A DNA stretch of 64,000 nt from Flaccisagitta enflata (GCA_965153355.1 OZ231127.1:91326001-91390000); one strand, 5' to 3'. Counted from the stretch's first letter, positions 1 through 50,199 are shown. Notes: a model not told the origin generated them from the sequence alone. Translations and numbers: made by a program.

Positions 1-625
1 TTGATTTGAGGCCTGGAGAGCTGATTTAAGGCCTGGAGAGCTGATTTGAGGACTCAGAGGGCCTAAATCAGGCCTGTGAGGATATCAGGCCTCAATGGCC
101 AATGGGGGGGAAGGGCGGACGGAAGGACAGATGGATGTCAGGAAATACCCCCCTGTGTGCTACAGGACATGGGCCCTTTGGGGCCGCTGCCCAAAAAGTA
201 TCTTAAACGCTTGAGTTCCTGTTTTTGGGCAGCGGCCCCAAAGGGCCGATGTCCTGTAGAATATAGGGGGGAATTTCCAGACGTCCGTCCTTCCATCCGT
301 CCTTCCATCCATCCGTCCGTTCCCCCCCCATTGGCCATCAGGGCCTAAAATTTGCCCTCCCAGCCCTAGATTTAGCCCTTTAGGCCTGAAATCAGCCTTC
401 CAGGCCTCATATCAGCCCCCCCCCGCCTAAAATCTGACCTCCAGAACTCAGATCTGCCCTCCAGACCTTTAATTTGCCCTCCAAGCATCAAATCAGCCCT
501 CTGTGGCTCAAATTCATCCTCCAAACCCCAAATCAGCTCTCCAAGCGTTAATTCTGCCCTCCAGCCTGCAAATATACCTTCTTTGGCCTGAATCAGTCAT
601 CTAAGGTCTGAAATATGCCCCCTCA
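1..625. repeat. Degenerate minisatellite, unit about 20-25 bases
   Basis: Outside the foldback at 83-346, the stretch repeats a 'gccctccagacct.aaatc' phrase (on the left in the form 'ctgatttgaggcctggagag'). A related phrase ('cccagcctcaa..ctcaaat') recurs at about 57745-57870 and 62430-62590. Confidence 0.6.
83..346. repeat. GC-rich foldback element with 'ggccaatgggggg' ends
   Basis: Arms about 92-198 and 222-340 are inverted copies: the 'gggcagcggccccaaagggc' core, 'atgtcctgtag', and runs of GGAC/GTCC units between terminal 'ggccaatggggg'. Part of the arm recurs at 632-690. A related core also occurs near 62337-62365 and 62605-62625. Confidence 0.75.
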
Positions 626-898
626 GGACGTCTGGAAATTCCCCCATGTATTCTACAGGACATCGGCCCTTGGGGCCGCTGCCCTGCTCTCGCTCCACTA
701 CTTCACTGGATCACTCCCAGCAGGGCATCAGGTACCGCTGACCATGTGCGATCCTTGGATGACAAGTTAGACTATCATTACGGCCCGACGTACCAACAGA
801 TGGACAGACAAAGCCTTTTTTTCTAGTTGTGTGTCCGCAACTAAACAGAGAAGGAAGAAAAGGAAAGAAATTGAAAAACGAAATAAAAAAGAACATAT

Positions 899-1150
899 TT
901 AAATACACGGCCAATAGTTGCGGACGGGTGGGCTGTGGTAGAAATGCGCGTTTTCTCACTTTCCAACTCAATCATTACGGATGGACGGATGGACCAACGG
1001 ACAGACGAACAGACAGATGGAGGGATGGACGGACAGACAGACGGATGGATGGACAGACAGACAGACGGACGGACGGATGGATGGACAGACGGCAGATGCA
1101 CAGACGGACGGACGGAAGCCTCTTATTGAGTTACATGTCCGCTACTAAAA
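899..1150 (+). mobile_element. Helentron/HINE-like element, GTTGCGGAC subfamily
   Basis: It begins at 'tacacggcc..GTTGCGGACGGGTGGGC', has a central ACGG/GACA tetranucleotide tract (about 975-1105), and ends 'CTTATTGAGTTACATGTCCGCTACTAAAA'. The terminal hairpin is partly decayed. A 3' fragment of another copy lies just before it at about 770-848 ('gttgtgtgtccgcaactaaa'). Confidence 0.72.
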
Positions 1151-1166
1151 CGGAGGAAGAAGAATA

Positions 1167-1381
1167 ACAAGGCTGGATACACGGCTACCCTAGTTGCGTG
1201 CGGGTGGACAGGGGCAGTGATGGAGAAGGTCACTGGGGCATTTGGGCAGGATCAGTGAGCTCAAAACGCCTAAAACACCAAAATGGGGAAGGCAAGGATG
1301 AACGGACAGACAGACAGACAGATGGACAAACAGACAGACAGACAAAGCGGGGTGTAAAGTCGCGTAGCACACGACTAAAAA
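1167..1381 (+). mobile_element. Helentron/HINE-like element, GTCGCGTGC subfamily
   Basis: 5' end AACAAGGC plus GGATACACGG, subterminal GTTGCGTGCGGGTGG, 'cactggggcatttgggcagg' body, central CAGA tract, then 'aaagcggggtgtaaa' and the 3' hairpin GTCGCGTAGCACACGAC followed by TAAAA. A second, 5'-truncated copy follows at about 1384-1580. Confidence 0.8.
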
Positions 1382-1823
1382 CAAGTCCAGATGCACTGCG
1401 GGAAGGCAGGAGCTGTATTTGAGGTCACTTGATCATTATGACAGGAGCAGTGAGACCAAAAACCGAAGAAACCCAAAAAAAGTAAAGTGTGACAGAAGGA
1501 CCGACAGACACTGACAGACAGATGGATGGACAGATGGACCAACAAAGCGGAGTTATAAGTCGCATGAAGCGCGACTAAAATGGAAAGCAAGGTAGTAGAA
1601 ACAGGAGTTAAGAAATTGTTGGAATGTATTATCCGGTTGAGGACCCTATTGATAGTGATTTACATGTGTCGTCCAAACAATTACAACATCGACTCTTATT
1701 GGTCACTCCATGTTATTGAATCAATTCACTGCAAAATTTTACTGTGTAACTGTTGACATAGCGGTTTCCGAAATTGATTAGGAAATTGTATGTAATGCAA
1801 GCCTCATTCGTGAAGATAGTGGC

Positions 1824-2094
1824 TTTTTAGATGCGTCCTTGCATCTCTATAATAGGCTGTGTCCGTTGGTAGGTTGGTTGGTCAGTTGGTAACGCATTCA
1901 TTAAAAACATCAAGATCATGTATTTTTTCAACAGAAAAGTGATCATTACCCAGTAAATGTAGCGTACATTCATAAATAACATTCATTCATAAGTAACATT
2001 CATTCATAAAAAACATTCATTCATGAAAAAACATTCATTCATAAAAAAAACATTCATTGAAAGAGGACGGATCGTTGGCCTACTTGGCCTTGTT
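1824..2094 (-). mobile_element. Helentron/HINE-like element, GATGCG subfamily with AAGGCCAAGTAGGCC start
   Basis: On the minus strand it starts AACAAGGCCAAGTAGGCC and ends GATGCAAGGACGCATCTAAAAA. The interior holds 'cattcattcataaa' repeats instead of the ACGG tract. A sister copy is at 4407-4683. Confidence 0.82.
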
Positions 2095-2102
2095 CTTTTT
2101 TT

Positions 2103-2180
<78 letters not shown>

Positions 2181-2439
2181 CGCGTGTGTAAAGAAAATGC
2201 ACCAAAAAAAGAAAAAAAAAGAGCTAGAAAAAAAAGGGGGTGGCACGACCACAGTTCTTCTTACTCTGTGACCCTAAAACTTGTTAGAATATCATTGTAC
2301 ATGTCCCTGAACGCCTCACTTATATAAGCAAGACTAATTTCCGAGGTCGTGGTTTTTCATCCAACCTAACACACATGCATACGCACACGCACACACACAC
2401 ACACTCATACAAGCACACACACACACACACGCACGCACG

Positions 2440-2498
<59 letters not shown>

Positions 2499-3063
2499 GC
2501 ACACACACACACAAGCACACACACACACACACTAAGAATTAAACCATTGCATTGGAGGATTTGGAGGAATGAACGATTTTAACTTAACCATTGTCAACAA
2601 TACAAAATGCATGAAAATTTCAGATTGTAAATGATGCCTGCACTTGTTTGCATCAACTAAGTTTATTTCACCATTTGAATTTTTTAAGATCTTTTTTTTA
2701 AAATTGGCTTAATTGAATGAACTGTATTTCTTCTTTCACCACAGCATGCGAGGATTACGAGGATGCATAATTATTCAATTTTAACTTGTAAGCAAATATC
2801 ATTTCAAAATGTTTCTTGATTTTGAAAACAATAAACTTAAGATTGTATAGTTATTAGTATTATTTTCTTTTCTGTTGTTGATGTTGTTGTTGTTGTTGTT
2901 GTTGTGTAAGAGCCTATATCTTGCGGGCCTTACCACAGTTGTTGTTGTTGTTGTTGTTGTTGTAATTGACTCTACACCGTCGTCGGTTCATCCGTCCGTC
3001 CATCTCTCCGTCAGTCGTTGTTTTCATTGTTGCTGTGGTTGTTGTTATTTTGTTTTAGCGTCG

Positions 3064-3233
3064 TTTTTAGTCGCGGACACGCGACTCTAAACCTTGCCGT
3101 GTCGGTCGGTCGGTCCCTTGCGCGTTGATCTGTCCGTCGGTCCGTCCGTAACATTTTTGAATTGCGAGCGGTTTTTGCGTCACTGCTCCTGCCCGACTGT
3201 CCGCGACTGCATTGCCCTCTATCCGACCTTGTT
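3064..3233 (-). mobile_element. Helentron/HINE-like element, GTCGCGGAC subfamily
   Basis: Reverse-strand copy: the 3' hairpin GTCGCGTGTCCGCGAC with TAAAA is at 3064-3085, a GGTC/GTCC tract follows, and 'gtccgcgactgc' then 'ggccttgtt'-like 5' end is at 3205-3233. Confidence 0.75.
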
Positions 3234-4150
3234 TCCTTGTTGGGGCCCTTGTTGGTCGTTGTTTTGCTGTTGTTGTTGATTCTGTTGTTGCTGTAGTTGT
3301 TGCTCATGTAGCTCATTTGTTCTCATTTGTTTTAAGACTCTCTGGTCTATGTTCTCCGCCAGGGAAACAAGAATTCTTTCAAGAGAGATGAGCTCAGAAC
3401 AAATGTCTTGTCCTGACAAGTAAGATATCGCTTTCAAGACTTAAAATGAAGAGTCGGCCAGCTGATAACTGTTGCTGAGACCTTACCAGAAATTTTGGAG
3501 CTCGGCACACGAACCTCTGGAATTTGAACTTACCTTTCGACGTGGCGAATGGGAGGATGGCAACTTCTAACGATAATGATAGGCTTTTCAGTACTCTTTT
3601 TGGGACTACAACAAACGAAAAAAAGTTGGGCTTAAATAACGAATTTAATCTGAACCAGTTTCACCTCGAAAGCAGTGTTGTTGTTTTGTTGTTGTTGTTG
3701 TTGTTGTTGTTGTTTGCGTTCCCATCGTCATGCTTTGTTGGAAACTGGCATTTTTTTCACCATCCTCATGCTTTTTTTGTTGTGTTGGGGGGGGGGGATG
3801 AGGGGTACGGCGGTCCTGGAGGATTCCATTATCAAAGTGACATTGAGAAACTATGGGGTATCAGGAAGACGGGAAACGTTAACAATTTGACACTTTCAGG
3901 GGTCTGTTCAATCTTTTTTTTAAATCATTCTTAGTACGTCTAGCATAATGATGATCACTTGACCGGTAAAAGTGGATGTGGCTCTTCTTCCAACAAATCA
4001 AACCATCAATCATTCATCGACACACCATGAATCGGACTAGCATTGTCACTCTCAATTTTGTGGGCGCATCGTGCATCATGCCGAGATAATGATATTAACG
4101 AACTAAAAAAAGCTCTCTATTGACTGACGCCGCAATTGACGCCATCGAGG

Positions 4151-13168
<9,018 letters not shown>

Positions 13169-13404
13169 ACTAGTCTCATAGCAGAACGTCTTCAGGGGGA
13201 CAATTGTCCATAGATCACAGCCTCATAGCAGAATTACTCCAGGAGGATAATTGTCCATAGACTACAGTCTCATACAGGACGACATGAGGGGGACAATTGT
13301 CCATAGATCACAGTCTGATAGCGGAATTACTTTAGGAGGATAATTGACTTTAGTGAGGGCTCAAAAGGGTCTCTTCCAAAATGGATATTGTTCCACTGAA
13401 AGAC

Positions 13405-13410
13405 AATAAA
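13405..13410 (+). promoter_or_regulatory. Candidate polyadenylation signal of the GPR180-like gene
   Basis: AATAAA lies about 237 bases past the stop codon, after the tandem terminal copies. It is the first canonical hexamer after the stop. Confidence 0.5.
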
Positions 13411-14029
13411 AAAAGCTTGAATCACTTCAGGCATCAATGTCATTTTTGGATTGTACAAGATCAAAACATGAAATTAAAATGTCCTTCACAAAAAAAACCA
13501 TCAATGACATTGTCAATGATCTTCCGCTTCTTTGAAGGTTTTGAGTGAAGTGGAATGTCCAGTTTTATGGAATACTACTGCATTTGGTTGACTATGTGAA
13601 ATTAACCCTTAGAAAAGTGAGAGAGTGAAGGATGCAGGATATGAGGAACTCGGGTCACTGATTGTGCGTGCTAATGGTTTCAATTTTAAACTTAGTGCAA
13701 TGCTAAAAATTAGAACCTCAACAAATAAATTATCTGGCTCCTTGTTTAAAAGAGCAGACAAAAAGTGTTTGATACTACAATCGAGGACGATACGCATTAG
13801 GTAGGCAAAGAAGTGCGTCCAACTTTACGACAGTTCACAATCGAGATTTTTAGCTTGTACGTCGAGAAGCATGATGTCAGCTAGTATTTCAAATTTCAGG
13901 ACAATCGCATCAATAGTTTAGAAGTTACGGCCTTTTTCATACTTAAAAAGTAAAAGAAAAAACCGACGTTCTTTTTTTCCGTTTTTTCTTTGAACTTGCC
14001 CCCAATCAAATTTTAAAATTTTTTGAAAA

Positions 14030-14415
14030 AAGTCATTTTGCAGGTTTTGGATTTAGGCGAATAAAACAATTTCCTATCAACTGCACCCCACTTTTGAAAA
14101 CCATTTTTTCAAAAAATATTTTGTGATTTCTTTTTTCAAAGTCCCTGACGCGCGACAAAAATTTTTTTCAAGTTTTCTAAGAAAAAAAAAAAGAAAATGC
14201 AGGATTTTGGATCTAGGCAAATCAAAAAATTTCCTATTGATTGCACCCCACTTTTAAAAAACATTTTTCAAAAAAATATTTTGTGATTTTTTTTTAAGTC
14301 CCTGATGCGCGACATAAAAATTTTCTAAGTTTTTTGAAAAAAGTGAAAATACAAGATTTTGGATCTAGGCAAATCAAACAATTTCCTATTGATTGCACCC
14401 CACTTTTTTTCAAAA
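14030..14415. repeat. Tandem repeat of about 155 bases, about 2.5 units
   Basis: Units start at about 14038, 14200 and 14350, sharing 'aggttttggatttaggc', 'caatttcctat..attgcacccca' and 'tgacgcgcgac'. The region between this and the last GPR180-like exon (13411-14029) holds nothing I recognise. Confidence 0.75.
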
Positions 14416-15954
14416 AAAAAAAAATCTCAATAAGGGCTTTTTTGGGGGCCCTTAGGGGCCCCTAAGAAAAAAATAATAATATTTAGTTAAAGCCGACGGC
14501 GAGAGAAATCAAATCTCCGTCAAACAAGACCAAGAACGCCTAGATCGGTGGCGTATAGAGCCTGTAACAACAGTCAACACTTCAGGGGGCAAGTTTTTTT
14601 CAAAGCGAGATCCGCTTTCAGCCTTAGAAATTCCAAGAGGTAGATCAAGGCCTACATTAGGCTACACATTTGGTAGATTTTTTTCCGATTCACTTCTAAC
14701 GCGATTCTTATGTTTGGGTCCTTTTTTTCATCAAGCATGTTTTTTGTTTGTTTTATTTTGTTTCATTTTGTTTTTTGTTTTTATTTTGTTTTCCCTTTCC
14801 CAACATTTCAAGAATAGATGCGTTGCTCAATGCCCAACCCTTTCTCCTGCATTTTTTTTCGTCAACCGTGATAAACCTTATTATTTATTCCAGATTAGTT
14901 GAATCTAGAATGGGATGCTTGATTATTATTATTATTTTTCCAATGATTGCCGTTGTAGCATTTGTCTTTTTTTTTATTGTTGGTAATTTATCTAAGTTTG
15001 TAATCTGAAACTTCGACTGTCAAAAAAGCGATGGTAGTTGCTAGTTGCAGTAATGCAGTATATCTTGTCACTATTAAAACGGTATTTTTGCAACGTCCTT
15101 TTTGATAGCCCCTCGTCAGTGCCTTATCGATCAATCAATAAACCCCCGTTGATAACATGTGGCGGTTCAAACGGACAAACAATGTAACAAATCAAACTGA
15201 TCGTTTGACACAAAAAGTCAAGCGAAAAACAAACCAAGCGTAGTTTCAATTGCGAGCTAGCAGGAAAAAAACAGCAGAATTGTGATAAAGGGAACCGAGG
15301 CTGTGATTTGGTGATAATGTTATACGACAATGAACATTGAAGAATTTGAATGGAATCCTTTACATTGAATCGGCGGAAAAGAGACATCTCTCCAACTGAT
15401 GATGCAAAAAGAAACATATATAAACATTATAAATGCATCGCTACATAATCGCAAAAATGAAGCAACGAGGCGACGGCTATTCATCTACAACTGATTACTG
15501 ATTTAGCTGCTTCAATAGTAAAAACCTGCGGGCGGCAAATGAACAATACGGCGGAACAAAGAAATATACAGAACAGTGACCATTTCAGGCTGATTGGACT
15601 GTCTGGACATTAAACTGCCCTCCCCCCCCCCACACTTGGGGGCCCTAAGTATCAGAATGACGGACGCGGGCTGATTGGACCGTCTAGACAAAGGACGTTA
15701 AACAGCGGCCCCGTAGCAGAATGACGGACGAGGCTAACACGGAAGTTGGTCCGGGATTCGAAGATGAATCAAATCTTGTGTTTTTGTGGTCTTCTTTTTT
15801 TGACTGTCTCCGTCGTAACTCAGGTAGGCCTTAACACGGAATTATTCTAAATTTACTGGGTTTTGAAATTTTGTTTGAAATTCTTAGGTTTGAAGCCTCA
15901 ATGATTTTCTTGTCAATCCAAGCACATAAACATCAGTAGTACGTTTTCTGAATG
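14416..15954. other. Intergenic stretch without a recognised gene; 65-base duplication near its end
   Basis: 'gctgattggac.gtct.gaca' to 'cagaatgacggacg' is repeated in tandem at about 15590-15667 and 15670-15731. The second copy runs into an open frame beginning ATG 15721 and ending CAG|gtaggc at 15823. It could be a first exon of some gene, but its phase does not fit the first LYST exon found. Confidence 0.4.
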
Positions 15955-16157
15955 TTTAGTCGCGTGCTACGCGACTCTACACCCCGCTTTGTCGGTCGGT
16001 CCGTCCGTCCGTCTGTCCGTCCGTCACATTTTACTTTCTTTGGGTTTTTGCGGTTTTTGGCCTCACTGCTCCTGCCCAAATGATCAAGTGACCTCAAATA
16101 CGGCCCCTGCCCCCCCCCCCCGCACGCGACTGGGGTAGCCGTGTATCCGGCCTTGTT
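15955..16157 (-). mobile_element. Complete Helentron/HINE-like element, GTCGCGTGC subfamily
   Basis: The best-preserved copy: 5' AACAAGGCCGGATACACGGC, GTCGCGTGCGGGGG, ACGG tract, 'aaagcggggtgtagagt', and hairpin GTCGCGTAGCACGCGAC followed by TAAA. Confidence 0.88.
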
Positions 16158-16796
16158 AGGATGAAAACAAGTAGCAACTGTAAGACTAACACTTGAACAA
16201 CTTTGCTCATCAAATGCTTGTTTGTATTTGTTTTTGTCCTTAGACTCGAAATTTGAAGCCCTAGAAAGTTTCTTGGGCGTCTTTTACTTGCGTCTGGAAC
16301 GTCAAACCAAAGACAAATCCAAGAAAATTTCGCCCTTCGCTTATCTCGGGTAATCTCTACAGATGTGGATTCATACAGATGTACATATATACTGATGTAC
16401 TCCAGCTCAATGATCATCGCTCTCTCTCTCTCTCTCTCTTTCTCTTCCGATAACGGCAACTCCCCTATCTCTAGTCTTAAATTGATTATATTGTTTTCCG
16501 ATTCAAAGATAAAGATTTCTTGACTCTTTTTCATTTAACGCCGCTTGAAGATCTTTTTAAAACCTTTTAAAAACCTGTAATATATCTCTTAAACTCTTAA
16601 ACCTTGTATCTTTTTCGTCTGTGACCTTCGGTTTTGTTGCACGAGTGATCCTTCTTTACAAAACGTGATCCAAAGACGGAACAAATCGTGACCGAAAATA
16701 TTATTGTACGCAATAACATCATCATTTAAGTCAACGACGACAACGAAAATAACTAACAATAGCAATAAAATAACGACAACAATAACAACAGCAACC

Positions 16797-16814
16797 ACCA
16801 CCACCACTACCACC

Positions 16815-16902
<88 letters not shown>

Positions 16903-16904
16903 CC

Positions 16905-16938
<34 letters not shown>

Positions 16939-16940
16939 CC

Positions 16941-17028
<88 letters not shown>

Positions 17029-17030
17029 CC

Positions 17031-17067
<37 letters not shown>

Positions 17068-17233
17068 CCACAACAACCACAACAACCACAACCACAACAA
17101 CCACAACCACAACACCACAACAACAACAACAACAACAACCACAACAACCACCACAACCACAACAACCACAACCACAACAACCACAACAACCACAACCACA
17201 ACAACCACCACAACCACCACAACCACAACAACC

Positions 17234-17273
<40 letters not shown>
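16797..17273. repeat. CAA/CCA satellite, 477 bases
   Basis: A long CAA run interspersed with CCA units, especially in the right third. It generates long open frames on both strands that are not genes. Confidence 0.95.
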
Positions 17274-17493
17274 CCATATATTATCCTCTTGTAATTGTAA
17301 CTGAAGGAGAACTTCAATGAAGACGAAAGAACAATGCAATGGCAGTGAATACACCGGATTGCCATGAAAAGTAATGACAATATCATTTTAAAATGCTGAT
17401 TGGTATGCACAATTTTTCTTCTTTTACTCTTATGTCTTTCATTATGACGAACTCACCATTTCTTCTCTCATGATTTCTGGCATTCTTTCTCCC

Positions 17494-17896
17494 TTTTTAG
17501 GTGCGCCATAGCTATAAGAGGGTCTGTCTGTCTGTCTGTCTGTCGGTCAGTCACGCTCGAGTGAAAATCGCAGAAAATGTTTGAAATCACGTAAAATTTC
17601 GTCTCATTCATCATTCCTGTTCCCCGTCATTTCAGTGATTATCCTAAGAAGATGTGGATAGGTCTGCTAGAGCTCGGGATAGATTAGATAACAGCTAGGG
17701 ATAGGTCTGATATTGCCAGGGATAGGTCCAATTGAGCTAGGGATGGGTCTGAAAGAGCAAAGTATGGGTCTGATAGAGCTAGGAATAGGGCCAATGGAGC
17801 TAGGGATAGGTCAGGGATAGAGCTAGGGGCCTAGGGATAGCTCTAAGAATTAATAACGCCAGGCGCACCGTCTTGGCCCGTGTATCCGGCCTTGTT
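17494..17896 (-). mobile_element. Helentron/HINE-like element with 21-base minisatellite, GGTGCGCC subfamily
   Basis: Minus-strand 5' end AACAAGGCCGGATACACGGGCC with GGTGCGCCTGGCG; 3' end GGCGCACCTAAAAA. The core is 'gacctatccctagctc'-type repeats. Confidence 0.8.
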
Positions 17897-17946
17897 ACAG
17901 TACGAGAATCAAAGAACTGGGTAACTGGAGGGAAGCCATATCTGTA

Positions 17947-19969
17947 AAACGGCTAGGATTCATAATCAAATTTTTTACCACAAAATGCACCCATAGGTGT
18001 ACTATGTTGTTTAAGGTTTTGGAGCCATTTCAACAAATTCATTTTTTTTTGTCCAAAAATTTTTTTTCCAGTTTTTGGCTGATTTTGACTACAAAAATTA
18101 CACTAAAAAAAAATTCTTTCATGTGTATATTAGTTAGATAGTTTAACACAAATTTCATTTTTTGTTGGGGATTTTCCGCCAATTTTTATGGCTACGGCAC
18201 CCAAAACTCAAAAAACACAAAAAGTGGGATAATTCCTAAGATTTTCAAGAAAATCCCTTGATTTTTGGTGTGGTAGTAGTTTTAGGATTCACTAATAAGT
18301 GTGCAAAATTTCAGCTCTTAAAATGAATTTTTGATACAGTTATGAAATTTTAAATTTTTCACAAAATGCAATGTAGGACGATTTTTGGTCAAAAATTTTT
18401 TTTTTCAAATAAAAAATTTTGCCAATTGTTATTTTTTGATAAAATAAATAACAAATTATGAGTTTCTAAAAAAATTTTTGAACTAGCCCTCTTATTAAAA
18501 ATAATTTTTACTCAAAATTTGTGAAAATGACCCATTTTTTGAAGTTGAATAAAAACTGTTCCTGTCATCCGATCATCTTCATTTTTGGTGGAGTTGTTAC
18601 CTGTTATCTACCCTAACTTCACCTAAAATTTGAGCTCACTGCGACTAACGGTTGCGGAGATATTGACGTTCAAAGTTACTTTGTCAGAGCAAAATCAGCA
18701 AAATTGACATTTTGGCCATTTTTGAGCTTTTATAAAATTGTATTTTTTCCTTCACACACCTCCATTTTGGCTGAAGTTACTCATTTTTATGCATATATTC
18801 ATATTGCAAAATTTCACACTTGTCAGTCAAGCCGTTTTACAGTTATGGTGGTCCAAAGTTTCAAAAAATGCAAATTTTTCAATCAAATCTTAGGCGGAAA
18901 AATCAGCGAAATTTTTTCAAAAAAAGGTCTCCAAAGGGGGGGTCCAAAAAATTAGAAATTATTTTATTTTCCCAACTCAAAAACCCTGATGAAAACTTTT
19001 TTTTCAATTTTTTTGAAAAATTTTCATAGTAGTTTTTGTTGAAAAATTTGCATTTTTTGAAACTTTGGACCACCATAACTGTAAAACGGCTTAACTGACA
19101 AGTGTGAAATTTTGGAATATGAATATTTGCATAAACATGAGTAACTTCAGCCAAAATGGAGGTGTGTGAAGGAAAAAATACAATTTTATAAAAGCTCAAA
19201 AATGGCCAAAATGTCAATTTTGCTGATTTTGCTCTGACAAAGTAACTTTGAACGTCAATATCTCCGCAACCGTTAGTCGCAGTGAGCTCAAATTTTAGGT
19301 GAAGTTAGGGTAGATAACAGGTAACAATTCCACCAAAAATGAAGATGATCGGATGACAGGAACAGTTTTTATTCAACTTCAAAAAATGGGTCATTTTCAC
19401 AAATTTTGAGAAAAAAATTTTTTTTCTAAGAGGGCTAGTTCAAAATTTTTTTTAGAAACTCTTAATTTGTTATTTATCTTATCAAAAAATAACAATTGGC
19501 AAATTTTTTTATTTGAAAAAAAAAAAATTTGACCCAAAAACGTTCTACATTGCATTTTGTGAAAAATTTAAAATTTCATAACTGTATCAAAAATTCATTT
19601 TAAGAACTGAAATTTTGCACACTGATTAGTGAATCCTAAAACTACTACCACACCAAAAATCAAGGGATTTTCTTGAAAATCTTAGGAAATATCCCACATT
19701 TTGTGTTTTTTGAGTTTTGGGTGCCATAGCCACAAAAATTGGCGGAAAATCCCCAACAAAAAATGAAATCTGTGTTAACGCATCTAACTAATATACATGT
19801 GAAAGAATATTTTTTTAGTGTGATTTTTGTGGTCAAAATCAGCCAAAAACAGAAAAAAAATTTTTGGACAAAAAAAAAAGAATTTGTTGGAATGGCTCCA
19901 AAACCTTAAACAACATAGTACACCTATAGGTGCATTTTGTGGTAAAGAATTTGATCATGAATCCTAGCC
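17947..19969. mobile_element. Near-perfect 2.0 kb palindrome (foldback element)
   Basis: The left arm from 'aaacggctaggattcataatc' reappears inverted as 'gatcatgaatcctagccgttt' at 19949-19969, and the match holds to a centre near 18,955. The arms differ by scattered substitutions. No transposase-like frame is visible. A CT microsatellite abuts the right end (19972-20054) and leads straight into the first LYST exon. Confidence 0.92.

Positions 19970-19971
<2 letters not shown>

Positions 19972-20056
<85 letters not shown>
19972..20056. repeat. CT microsatellite serving as a LYST splice-acceptor tract
   Basis: About 41 CT units end in 'ctctcag' at 20056, directly before the exon encoding the LYST N-terminus. 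Confidence 0.95.
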
Positions 20057-48090
<28,034 letters not shown>

Positions 48091-48266
48091 AAACAAAAGC
48101 ACGACACTTTGGGAGACATCACCAAGTGCTAGATTATGACCCAAAACCCATCGCTTTTGTCCCGTATTTACATTCTCTTTAAATTGGCTGTGTGACACTT
48201 TGGGAGACGCCGCCAAATTGACACCCAAAACCTGCTGCCTTTGTCCCGTATTTACATCCTCTTTAG

Positions 48267-49117
48267 CTATGAGCCTATTGGGACATTTTTAGTCGCATGC
48301 CACGCACCTATTTGGTCGTTCTGGATGGATTTTGCATTACCTGTCATATTGTCTCTATGAACTCTATGAACGCTTGCCCACCCGCACGCGACCAAAGTTG
48401 CTGCGTATCTGACCTGGTTTTCCATTCCCCTATTTTTAGAATGACCCTCTTATTTAGCCGCTTCGAAAGTGTTTCCTTAGAACATTGGGCGTATGCACAC
48501 CGTGCGTCATACCCTAAAACCGTCCAACCCATAGTCTTTCTCTTACTTGCCCGATGCCCTTGCTTTCTTTCAAAGCTCAAATATACCGAAGTTTAACTGA
48601 TATCATTCATTAAAAAAAATCATCAATTTAAAGTTGAAAGATGGAAACAGGCGCATTGCTTTTCGTACTAACTATTTGATTTAGTTACACATTTAAGTCC
48701 ATACTTTCGACATGATTATTTTACTCAAAAACTGTTGCTACCCTTTACTACCTCCTTCTCCCTCCCTTGTTTTTCTTGTTCCAAAAACATATAGCTGAGC
48801 TTCACTAGAGTGCATGCCAAGGGACCGGGCATAATCATGCCTTATAGTGAAGCTGCCTTGTTGTCTACAAAGAAATAACGACATAATCTCTTATAGCCAT
48901 GGGACTGCAAACTTTATGCCCTATGGGCGGGTATGCCTTAATAACGGGTGTGCTCTTGCGGTACTTCTCTGAGCAGTAGTTCAAGTGCGACTTGATTTGA
49001 GTACATTAATTACATTGATTAAAATTTTTTGCTGTTATTCCAGATTTAACGTTTCGTATTTCAACGGCACTCCTTATTTGGAAATTGAAATACAAGTTTC
49101 ATTTCTCAATACATGAT
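48267..49117. other. Intergenic, with one decayed Helentron/HINE-like copy
   Basis: At about 48289-48422 (minus strand), 'tttttagtcgcatgccacgc' and 'gcccacccgcacgcgac' mark a decayed copy. The rest holds nothing recognised. Confidence 0.55.
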
Positions 49118-49262
49118 TTTTAGTTTAGTCACCTTACTCAAGAACTTGCTGTGTCGGTCCGTCCGTCTCTCCCTCGGTCCGTTAGTAACAAAAACAAAAT
49201 ATGAGCGTTTTTTGTCGCAATTTTGCTCCTGCCCACCCGTCCGCGACTGGGGTAGTGTAGGC
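49118..49262 (-). mobile_element. Decayed Helentron/HINE-like element
   Basis: 'tttttagtttagtcacc', a GGTCCGTCC tract and 'gcccacccgtccgcgactgg'. Confidence 0.65.
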
Positions 49263-49411
49263 TTATGTAGCAATATTTAAGAATGCTAATTATGATAAGT
49301 TGCGCAAAAGTTGTTTACTTGTAGGCAACGTTAGTCTGAAGACAATTCCTCGAAACAGGTGCCCCCATCCATTAATTGCCATTGTGCTAATAGAAGAAAT
49401 GTCCCTGTCTC

Positions 49412-49564
<153 letters not shown>

Positions 49565-49737
49565 AGCATTTCCTATTCACAATTCACCAGCGGAGGACAA
49601 TTCCTTGAAACAGGTGTCCCCTTCCACGATTTCCATGAGTATGTGAATGGAAGATTTTTTTGCTCACTCTCTCTTTCTTTCATGTCATTGTCAATGACAT
49701 TGATGGTGGCACCAAAATCACTTATCACTCACCTTCA

Positions 49738-49905
49738 AACAAGGCCGGATACAAGGCCAAGGTCGCTCGCAGATGGGCAGGGGCAGTCTGTGACAGGGTG
49801 AGGCTGTAATATGGCTGGGTCTCATCCCAAATTTCTCGTTAAAGACATACCATCCTACCTTTCATCCTACGGACACAGCTTCTTATAAAGTCGCTCACAT
49901 GGATT
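49738..49905 (+). mobile_element. Helentron/HINE-like element, GTCGCTCGC variant
   Basis: AACAAGGCCGGATACAAGGCC, GGTCGCTCGCAGATGGGCAGG, and a decayed 3' end 'cttataaagtcgctcacatgg'. Confidence 0.72.
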
Positions 49906-50198
49906 TTTAAAAATTCAAATTTTTATACAAATCAAGGGAGGCAAAAGAATTGGAATGCCAGAAAGAACAAAAACAAAAGAACAGGTGAACATTTGAGCCT
50001 GATAATTGACTTAAGAATAATTGACTTAGAAATAAGAATCTTGAGCCTCACTTCTAAAAACTGTACGGAGTGCATTGTACTTAGGATGTAAGGCCAGTCG
50101 AGAGTTGACCTATTTATACTGTCCTGTTATTTCATTGACAAAAAAGATTACTAAAAACCTGTTCTTCTTCTTCTCTCATTCAGCTTTCAGTCATTCTT

Positions 50199-50199
<1 letters not shown>

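Noticed and set aside
15721-15823. Candidate first exon of LYST (ATG 15721 to CAG|gtaggc)
   Set aside because: It looks attractive (acidic start, strong donor), but its frame ends with one extra base while the exon at 20057 needs two; joining gives an immediate stop. It is kept only as an unassigned open stretch.
16704-17410. Long open frames of poly-Thr/Gln/Val/Cys
   Set aside because: They are translations of the CAA/CCA satellite in all frames and on both strands; no non-repeat coding sequence.
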